In this document: one piece after another, positions 26,863 through 35,992 of the stretch | Layout: the number at the start of each line of letters is the position of its first letter | Position numbering within the stretch: the first letter of the stretch is position 1 | NCBI RefSeq assembly: GCF_003664645.1 | Contig: NZ_RCHC01000001.1 | Coordinates: forward strand, 248,001 to 312,000 | Reading direction: 5' to 3' | Length of the DNA stretch: 64,000 nucleotides | Origin: Acinetobacter chengduensis | Lineage (GTDB): Bacteria > Pseudomonadota > Gammaproteobacteria > Pseudomonadales > Moraxellaceae | Made by a program: the position numbers and the translations under genes | The notes under the pieces: model-generated | Databases searched by the model: none | Told to the model about the DNA's origin: nothing | Seen by the model: the letters and a program-made list of their open reading frames with translations, nothing else

Positions 26863-27170
26863 TCAGACTTCAATTGCATACCAAGCACCAATACCAGTAC
26901 TTCTTCCTATTAAGTCATTGTCTTGCATCCAGCGTACAAAAGCTTCTAAATGATTTAGATCACCATTAAAAGGAGTGCCCACACCTGAGACATAAATTGC
27001 ATGACTTAAGCCATTTTCAAGTTTATTTAACTCTATTTCATACTAGCTATAAGCATTTACATTACGCCATAAAACGCGCTGGATTCGCTCATTTTAATTT
27101 TTTTCATCATTTTTAATTATTACCTGCACCATCAAAATAGACCGACAAATTCACTACATTCTCACAGCTT
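26863..27170 (-). pseudogene. remnant of a DUF2235-type T6SS lipase effector
   Basis: Minus-strand pieces, in order: VNLSVYFDGAGNN (about 27116-27154), a frameshift in an A-rich tract, then NERIQRVLWRNVNAYS, an in-frame TAG, YEIELNKLENGLSHAIYVSG, VGTPFNGDLNHLEAFVRWMQ and DNDLIGRSTGIGAWYAIEV ending in TGA at 26863. The FDGxGNN and YVSGVGT motifs with a following GxxTGIGA are the order seen in DUF2235 (Tle1-like) phospholipase effectors. At least one frameshift, one stop and loss of the C-terminal part (the catalytic region continues after this point) make it a dead gene. It lies in the vgrG cargo region. Confidence 0.65.
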
Positions 27171-27267
27171 TGCTTTTAGAAGACTAATTAGACACATCTT
27201 GATTATTTTTATAAATCGTTAAAGAAACAACCTAATCTTTATAATTTATTCATATTTAAATATATCT

Positions 27268-27714
27268 TTATAAAGAATTATTAATCAATAAATTTATTTT
27301 AAATTTTTCAGATTTTTTCAAAAACCAACTCATTGAACCAGTAAATCTTTGGCATGTATAAATACTACCATATTCAAACAGATCATAATGAATATTTTTC
27401 TCTAAAAAAACATTATAACTATATAAGTTTTCATTAATAATATTAACAGTATCAATCACACCTGTTATTGATTTTTTTTCAGCGTCAGGAAACAAGTTAC
27501 TTTTCTCATCTACCAATTTAGATGGTTCACAATAAATATAACTGCCCACTTCACTTCCTTTTTTTTCACGATAATTAACATTTGATAAAAAAACCATTCC
27601 AACATTTTGATTATCATCAATCATTATTTTTTTAACCAAAATTCCATCATTTCTTGAATAAACACAAGCATTAATAAAAAAAACACACGGAATAATAAAA
27701 AATTTATAATTCAT
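27268..27714 (-). CDS. small lipoprotein, probable T6SS immunity protein
   Basis: A 148-residue predicted lipoprotein with signal segment and lipobox INAC (Cys 17). The mature domain carries two further Cys (IYCEPS and IYTCQRF) and is strongly A+T-rich in codon use, like the lipase gene before it. It begins 14 bases after the lipase stop, so they form one operon. Lipid-anchored periplasmic immunity proteins commonly follow T6SS lipase effectors (Tli proteins); that role is inferred from position and localisation. The sequence family is not recognised. Confidence 0.72.
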   Translation of the reverse strand: MNYKFFIIPCVFFINACVYSRNDGILVKKIMIDDNQNVGMVFLSNVNYREKKGSEVGSYIYCEPSKLVDEKSNLFPDAEKKSITGVIDTVNIINENLYSYNVFLEKNIHYDLFEYGSIYTCQRFTGSMSWFLKKSEKFKINLLINNSL

Positions 27715-27728
27715 ACTTAAAATCCAAT

Positions 27729-28718
27729 CTAATTAACAAATTCTTTCAAAGAGTCCATTAATAAATCTAATCCTGTTTTATTTACAGTCACCTTAGATCC
27801 ACAGATCAATTCAGCATCGACGTGACTTGCTTTAGAATAGACGTTATAAGTTGGTTTCTGATCCCTTGGATTCCATTGCCCTCCCAAATCAGCCACAATA
27901 TCACTAAAATTCCAGTCTTTAGGGTCACAATAAAAATTAATCCAACTATCAGCACTACCTTTTGGATAATCCCAATATATATCTGAAATAGCTTTCACAT
28001 TATATAAAGTCCCAACAGGATCAAGCGTTATTAACATTTTTACGTGATAACCTTTTTTAGTAAGAATATCTGATAAATGAGCAGCATTCCAACCACCTAG
28101 ACTATGACCTATTAAATATATGAGTATATTTTTATTTGGAATTTTATCTAATACATTTGTTTTTAAATTTTTCTCTTTAAAAACCTCATAATATCCTAAA
28201 TAGGTAGTTGCTCTATCATCAACAATCAAACGTTGTTGTTCTACAGATAAGTCTTTTATTTTTCTTTTTAAGTAATCTTTCCTTACATACATGACATTTT
28301 CATTTGGCCCAACAAGAGCATAAGGTCGTTTATCACCAGCTCCACCTATAAAAAATATTATTGCTTTTGGTATAGGCTTAGAAGGCACCTTAATCTCTTT
28401 TTTATTAGAAAAGTCTGGATTCTGTGATGCCGTTGAACTGGGTAGTTTTTGGCACGATTGATCAAATGAGCCATCCTTCAAGGCTATAATTTTTAGGTAT
28501 ACTTTTTTATTGGGGCCATAATTAACCTCACAACTTATTTGCTCGTCCTTATTGCATTCATAAATTTTAGTAATTCCATAAGCACCATTATTTTTTACTT
28601 CAAAATTTTGAGGAGCTTTATCTAACCAACCCCTTTTAACGCTAAACATCCTATATTGAATATGCGACCAAAGCATTGGACTATCAACTAATAGTTTTAA
28701 TCGTGCTGTAAATATCAT
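27729..28718 (-). CDS. putative T6SS lipase effector (GHSLGG alpha/beta hydrolase)
   Basis: A 329-residue protein. Residues about 118-329 form an alpha/beta hydrolase with IIFFIGGAGDK at the start of the core, nucleophile elbow YLIGHSLGGWNAAH (Ser 206), candidate acid TLDPVG (Asp 233) and candidate His in KASHVDAEL (His 299). The first 100 residues are a separate beta-rich domain. There is no signal peptide, as expected for cargo loaded on VgrG. Its ATG overlaps the vgrG stop by 4 bases and a lipoprotein gene follows. Likely a phospholipase or lipase delivered to the rival's periplasm. The hydrolase call is strong, T6SS delivery is inferred from context. Confidence 0.82.
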   Translation of the reverse strand: MIFTARLKLLVDSPMLWSHIQYRMFSVKRGWLDKAPQNFEVKNNGAYGITKIYECNKDEQISCEVNYGPNKKVYLKIIALKDGSFDQSCQKLPSSTASQNPDFSNKKEIKVPSKPIPKAIIFFIGGAGDKRPYALVGPNENVMYVRKDYLKRKIKDLSVEQQRLIVDDRATTYLGYYEVFKEKNLKTNVLDKIPNKNILIYLIGHSLGGWNAAHLSDILTKKGYHVKMLITLDPVGTLYNVKAISDIYWDYPKGSADSWINFYCDPKDWNFSDIVADLGGQWNPRDQKPTYNVYSKASHVDAELICGSKVTVNKTGLDLLMDSLKEFVN

Positions 28719-31504
28719 TCGCTTTCCTCAATAACTCTTTCTTCTACATCTAATCGAGGATCATCTATAATTATAGAATACTCTTTTGGTTCATTTGATG
28801 GAGGGGTCTTAATATATCCATCTTCAGATAGTTTCCCAGTTGTAATAGTCCCATCAGATCCATATAAAACATAACCTGTGCCCGCTGGTAATTGATTTCC
28901 TGCTTTATCTGTGGCGAAAAAATTCAGATAGTTCAAACCTAGTAATGGAATTTCTTTCATTTTAGTATCAACTTTTGCACCAGCCACAAACGTATGCTGC
29001 CCTGCCTTCACCTCAAACTTTCCAGCAGTCGTTGGTAGCACCCCTACACTACTAATTTCAATTTGACTACCACCTGCAGTCAGCACTATTTTCTTACTGG
29101 CTTTAATTTCAACGCTATCTTCCGTCGAAATAATTTGAATGCCTTTTCGTGCAATTAAATCTGCCCCATCACCTTGCGCCTGAATTTCAACTTTGCCTTT
29201 GCCTGCATAGGCGCGTAATCCTTCTTGTGCCGCAAATAAGCTAATTTTGCTTTGCGCATGGGCAATCAATGAGTTTTGGCTACTCAGATTAATGCTATCA
29301 CCTGCACTATGACTGATCTGCCCATCTGCAGAAAGGTGAACATCTTCATTACTACTTATAGCGATGGAATTAGGTGCAGATAAAATCATTAATGCTTGTT
29401 TAAAGGCATCAGCTTTTTCCTTACTCCCCTTTTCTATCTGTTCTAGGAAGTTTTTTAAGTTGTCTAGGACTTCAAGTGGATCGGTTTGTTGATTCTTCGC
29501 GACTTCACTTAATGCTTTACTACTGTTTAAGTTCGCTTCGATTTGTTGTTTCGCGGGTTGTGTATCAAGATGCATTGCCACTGCTTGTTGTTGCGAGTGA
29601 GTGGTGAGCAATAACCCTTGTCCAGCTCTTACAGCGCCCCATTGATCTGTACGTAGTTCAAAACCTTCGCCTCGGCCTTCACTTTCTGCAGTTTCTTTGG
29701 GATGACTCAGATTCCCGAGATTGAGCTGAGTCGCGCCATGGGTGCTTTGCAATTGGGTTGCAATCTGCCCAGTGGTATCATCAAAGCGCAATTGTCCAAA
29801 GCCTTGGCCTTGAACTTCTTTGCTTTTAATCCCTGCCAGTTTTTTGGTATCGGGCAGTTTGCCTTGATTATCGAATTGAGTTGGGCTACGCTGCGCCTCA
29901 TGTATGCGCCCTACCACAAATGGTCGGTCGATATTACCATCAAAGAAATCGATGACTACGATCTCACCAATACGCGGTAAGAAGCGTGCACCATAGCCTT
30001 CACCTGCCCATGGGGTCAGTACATCCACCCATGCAGAGTCTGTATCGTTATCATTACTGCCTGCACCACCATCATGACTGTGGTCATCACCGCGGGTAAA
30101 TAAGAAACGAACTTTGATTCGCCCCCATGCATCAACATGAATTTCTTCACCACTGGGCCCAACCACTTTTGCACGCTGTGGATGGGTATTTGGTCGATGT
30201 TCCAATGGGTTGTATACAGGCACAATCGTAATATTGCGACGTTGTAAGATCAGCTGATTGGCTTGACGTTCTGCCTGTTTATGGATGGGTTTAATATTCC
30301 ATTGGCTTTGTTCAATCAGTTGGCTGACTTGTTCTGCTAAATCTTTGGGTAAGTTGTTTTGGTTATAAAATTTCTTTTCTATAATCAGGAATTGTTTGTC
30401 AGCACCGCTGTGTTGATCTATTTCAGGGTGTTCATTCAGCTCAAACCAATAGCCCACTTGTGTATCACGTACAGTCGATTGCGCAGTAAATTTTTTGGAC
30501 TGTAGCTCATGATATTGCGTTAAGTTTTGGTTGAGTTTTTCAATTTGTTGGTTAGATGCTTCAGTGGCTTGGTCTTCACCTTTTAAGTCTTTTACCCATG
30601 CCGGACTCACATGCCAAGCTTGTTCTAAGCTGAGGCTTGCATTGTCTTGATTTTGGCTGTGTTGATGTTTGCTTTGCACTGAACCTGCGCCTTCTTCTTG
30701 GCTAAGGCTATCCGCTTGCCAACGCTGTACATGCACTGCAGTCGGCTGCAGACTACGATCACCCATAAAACTGGTGATACTGTCTTGTTTTTCTGTGGCA
30801 CTGGAGCGATGAAAGCGAATATTACGCCGAGTCAATGCTCGATATTGGTTGTTATCATCAATTAAACGGAATTTTTGTTTTTCAATAGCTACTGAGGAAT
30901 GGGGTACCCTCAGCTGTGTTTCATCAATCAGCCAGTTGATTCCTTCACTACGCCAAAGTCGGGTTAAAAAGTCATAGTCAGTTTCATTCGACTGCATGAT
31001 GAAAGGTCGAACATCATAGCTTTGGCTCAAACCGCTTAAGTCTAAACTGAGGCTTGATGCAAATAATGAACTTTTAGTTTGCCATTCCTTAAAAAGAATT
31101 TCACTCACCTCAAGCACTGATTTGTTCATAAACACACGGCTATTTCGGCGTTTATGCCACAGCGACGTTGCATCTTCTAAAGTGAGTTTATATAAGGTAA
31201 GTGATCCATCGCTCTGCCCTTGGCTAGCTTCTGTAATGATGCCTGTTATACGAAATAGTTCACCCTGATCTGTAACCTGATCGACAGCCACTTGTGCGCC
31301 AATCAGTTGTTTGAGCGGAATCAAAGCATGAGTTGATAGGCAAATGAGCGTGGCATGTAAACCTTGGTTTAAGGCATGCTCACCATCAATGCGTTGTAAA
31401 AATACTTGTGTATTTAGAGCTGGATTAGAAAACTGGATATGCAATGCACGTTTTTGTGGGCTCAACCCGAGTTTTTCTAATACAACAAAGATATTGCTCA
31501 ACAT
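28715..31504 (-). CDS. vgrG: type VI secretion tip protein VgrG with C-terminal extension
   Basis: A 929-residue spike protein of the T6SS. Residues about 20-400 match the gp27-like base (HATLICLSTHALIPLKQLIG, NETDYDFLTRLWRSEGINWL). Residues 440-535 form the gp5-like OB fold (VDAWGRIKVRFLF, WAGEGYGARFLPRIGEIVV, DRPFVVGRIHE). The beta-helix/DUF2345 region runs from about 700 to 845. The last 80 residues (after about 850) look like a small transthyretin-like domain (NFFATDKAGNQLPAGTGYVL, then LYGSDGTITTGKL) that likely docks the adjacent lipase. The gene leads a minus-strand cargo operon; no T6SS structural genes are nearby. Confidence 0.95.
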   Translation of the reverse strand: MLSNIFVVLEKLGLSPQKRALHIQFSNPALNTQVFLQRIDGEHALNQGLHATLICLSTHALIPLKQLIGAQVAVDQVTDQGELFRITGIITEASQGQSDGSLTLYKLTLEDATSLWHKRRNSRVFMNKSVLEVSEILFKEWQTKSSLFASSLSLDLSGLSQSYDVRPFIMQSNETDYDFLTRLWRSEGINWLIDETQLRVPHSSVAIEKQKFRLIDDNNQYRALTRRNIRFHRSSATEKQDSITSFMGDRSLQPTAVHVQRWQADSLSQEEGAGSVQSKHQHSQNQDNASLSLEQAWHVSPAWVKDLKGEDQATEASNQQIEKLNQNLTQYHELQSKKFTAQSTVRDTQVGYWFELNEHPEIDQHSGADKQFLIIEKKFYNQNNLPKDLAEQVSQLIEQSQWNIKPIHKQAERQANQLILQRRNITIVPVYNPLEHRPNTHPQRAKVVGPSGEEIHVDAWGRIKVRFLFTRGDDHSHDGGAGSNDNDTDSAWVDVLTPWAGEGYGARFLPRIGEIVVIDFFDGNIDRPFVVGRIHEAQRSPTQFDNQGKLPDTKKLAGIKSKEVQGQGFGQLRFDDTTGQIATQLQSTHGATQLNLGNLSHPKETAESEGRGEGFELRTDQWGAVRAGQGLLLTTHSQQQAVAMHLDTQPAKQQIEANLNSSKALSEVAKNQQTDPLEVLDNLKNFLEQIEKGSKEKADAFKQALMILSAPNSIAISSNEDVHLSADGQISHSAGDSINLSSQNSLIAHAQSKISLFAAQEGLRAYAGKGKVEIQAQGDGADLIARKGIQIISTEDSVEIKASKKIVLTAGGSQIEISSVGVLPTTAGKFEVKAGQHTFVAGAKVDTKMKEIPLLGLNYLNFFATDKAGNQLPAGTGYVLYGSDGTITTGKLSEDGYIKTPPSNEPKEYSIIIDDPRLDVEERVIEESE

Positions 31505-31579
31505 AATTATTATCTATAATTTAGGTTTATTATTAAATTAATTTAAATACTTAAGATCATCCGTCATCTTTAAAAATGA

Positions 31580-31825
31580 ATGACTCTTTCAGACCTATCA
31601 AAATATTACGATTTTAAATCGCATGAAATTTTGGCTAATATTAAACCAAAACTACAAAATTTTAAATCACCTCAAACATATCTCAATAAAAGAGTAGTCG
31701 GTTCTGATCATTTTATTATTGTTATACATTCTTCATTCATTAACCCAACAGGCTGGCCTTTTCAGACCAAACCCGTTAGTACACATATAAAAACCGAAGC
31801 TTATCTTTTATTTCATATCAATTGA
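31580..31825 (+). CDS. doubtful small ORF upstream of vgrG
   Basis: An 81-codon open frame, divergent from vgrG, with no clear ribosome binding site and no recognised family. It is A+T-rich like the vgrG cargo region. It could be a remnant of an inserted gene or chance. Listed because nothing else explains the 350 bases between vgrG and tusA. Confidence 0.25.
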   Translation: MTLSDLSKYYDFKSHEILANIKPKLQNFKSPQTYLNKRVVGSDHFIIVIHSSFINPTGWPFQTKPVSTHIKTEAYLLFHIN

Positions 31826-31851
31826 GTCACGCTTTGTACGCAACAGACTAC

Positions 31852-32109
31852 TTAGCCTTTACGCACCAAGTAATGAAATTCTTTATTGCCATTTTCATCT
31901 AAGCTCTCTTCTTGTAGCACCAGCTCATGACCTAAATGCATACAAAATTTTGGGATATCCCATGAGGTTGAGTTATCCGTTGCAAATACTTCAACAATAT
32001 CACCTGACTTCGACTTACGAATGGCTTGATGCAACATCATGACAGGCTCAGGACAACGCAGTCCACGCGTGTTCAATTGAAGGCTTGGTGTGATAGTAGA
32101 ATCAGACAT
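31852..32109 (-). CDS. tusA: TusA family sulfurtransferase
   Basis: An 85-residue TusA/SirA-like protein with the active site NTRGLRCPEPVMMLHQAI (Cys 19 in CPxP) and the second half VEVFATDNSTSWDIPKFC that ends the fold. TusA relays persulfide sulfur from IscS for tRNA thiolation and other uses. Complete in length. Monocistronic; the next gene is divergent. Confidence 0.9.
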   Translation of the reverse strand: MSDSTITPSLQLNTRGLRCPEPVMMLHQAIRKSKSGDIVEVFATDNSTSWDIPKFCMHLGHELVLQEESLDENGNKEFHYLVRKG

Positions 32110-32376
32110 TGCAAAACTCAGATGAAGAAAACCTGCCTAGTTTAGCATAGCCCAGTTTATTCCTACATTGTCTCGCCTCAATGCTACATTGAGCGATTAA
32201 CCTTATTTTGCATTTGGCTTTCTTTTATTCGCTCGCTTTACGCGACGCAATGCTCATCTTTTAAATAATTTGATCTGAACATTCTAAAATCGCATAGCAA
32301 TATGCATAGACAACTGTATTTTCTACGGTATGATAAAATCAATTTTTTTAGATATTCAGCGTCTTCAGGAAAGATC

Positions 32377-33216
32377 ATGCACGAGGAATCAGGCCCGTCG
32401 TGGGGCATGCGCGGCTTACGAAAATGGTTAGGCACAGCGCCAGAAACCCGCGACGAACTGTTAAAATTAGTACAAGATTCACGTCGTTTTTTAGAACCCG
32501 ATACTGTTGCAATGCTTGAAGGCGTACTTGACCTTCCTGCAACAAAAATTCGCGAAGTTATGACCCCGCGAACTGCCATGATTAGTCTACAAGAAGATGA
32601 TGAGCTTCTTGATATCCTACATGTGCTTATAGAATCTGCGCATTCACGTTTTCCAGTTTTCTCTGCGGACCAACCTGACAATGTCGTGGGTATCTTGTTG
32701 GCCAAAGATTTATTGCCTTTTTTAACTGAGCCTACCGCTAAGGTCGATATTCGTGCCTTAATGCGTCAGCCATTATTTGTGCCTGAAAGTGCGCGTTCCG
32801 ACCAAGTCATGCGCATGTTGAAAAACACCCAAACGCACATTGCGATTGTCATTGATGAATACGGTACAACTTCAGGTATCGTGACTTTAGAAGACATCTT
32901 GGAAGAGATTGTTGGTGAAATTGAAGACGAACACGATAAAGTCGATGAGGAAGCCGAGTTTATCGTGCCAGATGCAGACCCAAATACTGCAAATACTTGG
33001 CTCGTTCAAGCACTTACACCAATCGAACACTTTAACAATGTTTTAGATGCAGACTTTTCAGATGATGAAGTAGAAACTGTTGGTGGCTTATTGCTACAAG
33101 AAATCGGTTTAGTAAGCGATTTACAAGGACAGACTGTAGACCTTGAAAATTGGGAATTTACGATTTTGGAAGCAGATGCCCGCACTATTCATCTGATTCG
33201 AGCTGTTCGTAAATGA
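32377..33216 (+). CDS. corC: CorC-type CBS protein (YbeX)
   Basis: A 279-residue cytosolic CorC/YbeX protein: a CBS pair (VMTPRTAMISL, about residues 60-70, through DEYGTTSGIVTLEDILEEIVGEIEDE) and the C-terminal CorC_HlyC domain (VETVGGLLLQEIG). It lacks the DUF21 membrane part. Associated with Mg/Co resistance and, as YbeX in E. coli, with ribosome metabolism. The ATG at 32377 follows CAGGAAAG; a longer in-frame start at 32302 is unlikely. It overlaps lnt by 4 bases (ATGA), as in the ybeX-lnt arrangement of E. coli. Confidence 0.93.
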   Translation: MHEESGPSWGMRGLRKWLGTAPETRDELLKLVQDSRRFLEPDTVAMLEGVLDLPATKIREVMTPRTAMISLQEDDELLDILHVLIESAHSRFPVFSADQPDNVVGILLAKDLLPFLTEPTAKVDIRALMRQPLFVPESARSDQVMRMLKNTQTHIAIVIDEYGTTSGIVTLEDILEEIVGEIEDEHDKVDEEAEFIVPDADPNTANTWLVQALTPIEHFNNVLDADFSDDEVETVGGLLLQEIGLVSDLQGQTVDLENWEFTILEADARTIHLIRAVRK

Positions 33217-34772
33217 GAACCTTCTTTGACAAGCTGTTAAACCCCACAGAACAACAAAAACAGCTGCCTTTAATTTTACCTATGCTCATCGCCCTATTTT
33301 CAGGGGCGATTTTTAGCCTAGCTCTTGCACCTTACCATTACTGGTGGCTGGCAATCCTATCTCCAGCGCTCTTGTATGCCAGCCTACGCAAACGCAGTGC
33401 TAAGCATGCATTTTTCATTGGTTTGGCCTATGGTTTTGGCCTGTGGTTTGTTGGAGCATTTTGGCTCTATACGTCTATACATGTGTACGGCGACACTAAT
33501 GCCGTACTGAGCGTACTGATGATTGCTGTCATGGCAATTGTCATGGGCTTATTTACCGCAGTACAAACATGGCTATATCGTCGTTTTTTCCCAGAAACAC
33601 CCCTCACCTTTGCGCCACTTTGGGTACTGTTTGAATGGGCTAAAACTTGGGTATTTACGGGCTTTCCTTGGCTGTTTGCGGGTTATGCGTTTACTGAGCG
33701 CTACCTAGACAGCTATGCACCGCTTTTTGGTGTATTTGGCGTGTCGTTTGTAGTTATAGTGCTGGCTTGTGCTGTAGTAGAAATCCTCAATAGACGTATT
33801 TTTTGGCTAGTGCCTTCGGCTATTTTCTTGCTTGGTGCTTGGGGAGCCTCACAGCTCAGTTTTGTTCAACCCAAAGCTGAAAAACCTCTTTCTGTATCTT
33901 TGGTTCAAGGCAATATTCCACAAGATTTAAAATGGCTGACTGAATATCAAGTCAAAACACTGATGATCTACGCACAGCTCAGCCGTACTGAGTGGGGACG
34001 CGATTTAATTGTTTGGCCTGAATCTTCTATTCCGATGTTCCAAACCGACATCGAACCTTTTTTAGATGCCATGAAAGCACAGGCAGAAAAAACAGGGACA
34101 TCGTGGGTGACAGGGATTCCTTATTGGGATTTAAAAGCATCAGAAGTTGAACAGCACCCGATGTACTACAACAGCATTATGGCTACAGGCGATGATGCTT
34201 CAGGCATGTACAAAAAACAGCGTCTGGTTCCTTTTGGTGAATATATTCCATTATCAGGCCTACTCAGCTGGGTACTGCCTGCTATGCAAAATGATCCATC
34301 TATGAGTGGTTTCTCTCGTGGTGCCAGTGATCAAAAGCCTTTAAATATTAAGAATCATCATTTAGGGGCGGCTATTTGCTACGAAGTGGCTTATCCAAAT
34401 CTGACTCGTCGCAATGCATCACAAAGTGATTTCTTAGTGACTGTATCAAATGATGCGTGGTTTACAGGTACTGCTGGCCCATTACAACATCTACAAATGG
34501 TACAAATGCGCGCTAAAGAAAACGGCCGTTGGTTTATCCGTGCAACCAATACTGGCGTCACCGCTTTTATTGACCACAATGGACATATTGTGAAACAAGC
34601 ACCGATGGATCAAGAAGCTGTTTTACGTGGGGATTTACCTGCTATGCAAGGTCAAACCTTATATACCCGCTTAAGCGATTGGCCAATTTTAGGCTTCTGT
34701 GTGTTCTTGCTTATTTTGGGCTGGATGTACCGTCCACGCACTGTAAATGTAAGCTTTAAATCACGTCGCTAG
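33213..34772 (+). CDS. lnt: apolipoprotein N-acyltransferase
   Basis: Adds the third acyl chain to the N-terminal Cys of lipoproteins at the periplasmic face of the inner membrane. The 519-residue protein has seven or eight hydrophobic helices over the first 210 residues, then a nitrilase-like domain carrying the catalytic Glu (VWPESSIP), Lys (YKKQRLVPFGEYIP) and Cys (AAICYEVAYP), and a final helix. Translationally coupled to corC. Complete; terminator downstream. Confidence 0.96.
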   Translation: MRTFFDKLLNPTEQQKQLPLILPMLIALFSGAIFSLALAPYHYWWLAILSPALLYASLRKRSAKHAFFIGLAYGFGLWFVGAFWLYTSIHVYGDTNAVLSVLMIAVMAIVMGLFTAVQTWLYRRFFPETPLTFAPLWVLFEWAKTWVFTGFPWLFAGYAFTERYLDSYAPLFGVFGVSFVVIVLACAVVEILNRRIFWLVPSAIFLLGAWGASQLSFVQPKAEKPLSVSLVQGNIPQDLKWLTEYQVKTLMIYAQLSRTEWGRDLIVWPESSIPMFQTDIEPFLDAMKAQAEKTGTSWVTGIPYWDLKASEVEQHPMYYNSIMATGDDASGMYKKQRLVPFGEYIPLSGLLSWVLPAMQNDPSMSGFSRGASDQKPLNIKNHHLGAAICYEVAYPNLTRRNASQSDFLVTVSNDAWFTGTAGPLQHLQMVQMRAKENGRWFIRATNTGVTAFIDHNGHIVKQAPMDQEAVLRGDLPAMQGQTLYTRLSDWPILGFCVFLLILGWMYRPRTVNVSFKSRR

Positions 34773-34794
34773 TTTTGATCTAGTGAAACCAATG

Positions 34795-34818
34795 AACCGA
34801 GCCTAAGCTCGGTTTTTT
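34795..34818 (+). terminator. Rho-independent terminator of corC-lnt
   Basis: Stem AACCGAGC/GCTCGGTT with loop CTAA and six T residues. Confidence 0.88.
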
Positions 34819-34828
34819 AATGCGAGTC

Positions 34829-35182
34829 TTAAAGTAATCGAGTGCCCAAGGGAACTTCAGCATCAGGTACACATAAAGCCACATGTCCATCCGCATTATG
34901 AAAACCCGTCACCAAGCACTCGGACTGAATCGGGCCAATTTGTTTCTTGGGAAAATTTACCACTGCGAGCACCAACTTTCCAACTAAGCCTTCAGGCAAA
35001 TATAACTGCGTAATTTGTGCACTGGATTTTTTAATACCCAACTCAGCACCAAAATCGATATGTAAAATATAAGCAGGTTTACGGGCTTGCTGAAAGACTT
35101 CCGCCTGAATTACCTTCCCCACTCGTAGCTCGACTTTCATAAAGTCTGACCATTCTATTTGTTGCATCTCAGATGATGACAT
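34829..35182 (-). CDS. CsaA-like tRNA-binding domain protein
   Basis: A 117-residue stand-alone tRNA-binding OB-fold protein (CsaA type): FMKVELRVGKVIQAEVFQQA at residues 14-33, IDFGAELGIKKSSAQITQLY, and GFHNADGHVALCVPDAEVPLG at the C-terminus. CsaA homologues have been described as export-related chaperones and tRNA binders; the role in this group is not settled. Stand-alone gene converging on lnt. Confidence 0.88.
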   Translation of the reverse strand: MSSSEMQQIEWSDFMKVELRVGKVIQAEVFQQARKPAYILHIDFGAELGIKKSSAQITQLYLPEGLVGKLVLAVVNFPKKQIGPIQSECLVTGFHNADGHVALCVPDAEVPLGTRLL

Positions 35183-35328
35183 GTTTAGCTTCCTGCAATT
35201 TTATATGCTGTGATTAGAATTCATTTCCACCACTGTACGTAAATCAACACTCAAACATATAACTAGAAGCTGACAATCTATCCATTAATCATGACAAATT
35301 TAAGCAAAACCAAAGTAGTGGTATAAAA

Positions 35329-35353
35329 AAACCGAGTTGATACACTCGGTTTA
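35329..35353 (-). terminator. Rho-independent terminator of the 35375 gene
   Basis: Stem ACCGAGT/ACTCGGT with a six-base loop, followed on the minus strand by seven T residues; 22 bases after the stop. Confidence 0.85.
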
Positions 35354-35374
35354 AATCATCGGATTTTGGTTTGT

Positions 35375-35710
35375 TTAGAACTGTACCGCCAAATAAGACA
35401 ACATGCCTGCCAAAGAAAGCATGGGCACATAACGATAAAGATTCACCACAGCTTTTTCAAAAACATTGCTGTGTTCTTGTTTGAGCTTTGCAACTGTTGC
35501 TTGTAAAGCTGACCAAAAACTCAAGGCCAACATCGAGCTCATCAGGCTAATTGCAAAGAAGCCCACCATAATTTGGCTACTGCCTTCGGTATTTAGCCAC
35601 AAATGCATAATTCCTTGGCTCACAGGCAATAAGCTTAAAATCAGAAGCACAGATTTCAGCATCGCCCAATGAAATTGGTTAATTTCATCCGTAAGTATTA
35701 ATGCTTTCAT
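35375..35710 (-). CDS. hypothetical membrane protein
   Basis: A 111-residue protein with three hydrophobic helices (about residues 15-33, 45-68 and 92-110). The loop between the second and third is charged (KLKQEHSNVFEKAV). A good ribosome binding site (AGAGGAGAG) is 6 to 10 bases upstream. Family not recognised; predicted inner-membrane. Monocistronic with its own terminator. Confidence 0.68.
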   Translation of the reverse strand: MKALILTDEINQFHWAMLKSVLLILSLLPVSQGIMHLWLNTEGSSQIMVGFFAISLMSSMLALSFWSALQATVAKLKQEHSNVFEKAVVNLYRYVPMLSLAGMLSYLAVQF

Positions 35711-35992
35711 ACTGCTCTCCTCTGACTTTCATTCTGCCTATGGAGTTATTATGCAAGCTTTAAATTAAAATAAAAGCCTATATTCATTCATATTTTACGA
35801 TTATTGTAATCAATAAACTTGGGAATAATTCTTATTATAAATATCAAATAAAAAATATTATTTAACTTATTTTATTTCAATTACTTATATTAATTAATAT
35901 AACTAAGAATAATTATCGCTTCAGCCAGTATTGAAATAGCCAATGACATGAAGCGATATATTCAATCACCATTAATTTATAATGATTCTCAA

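Noticed and set aside
29702..29980. 92-codon plus-strand ORF inside vgrG
   Set aside because: Antisense to the conserved gp5-like part of VgrG; no independent support.
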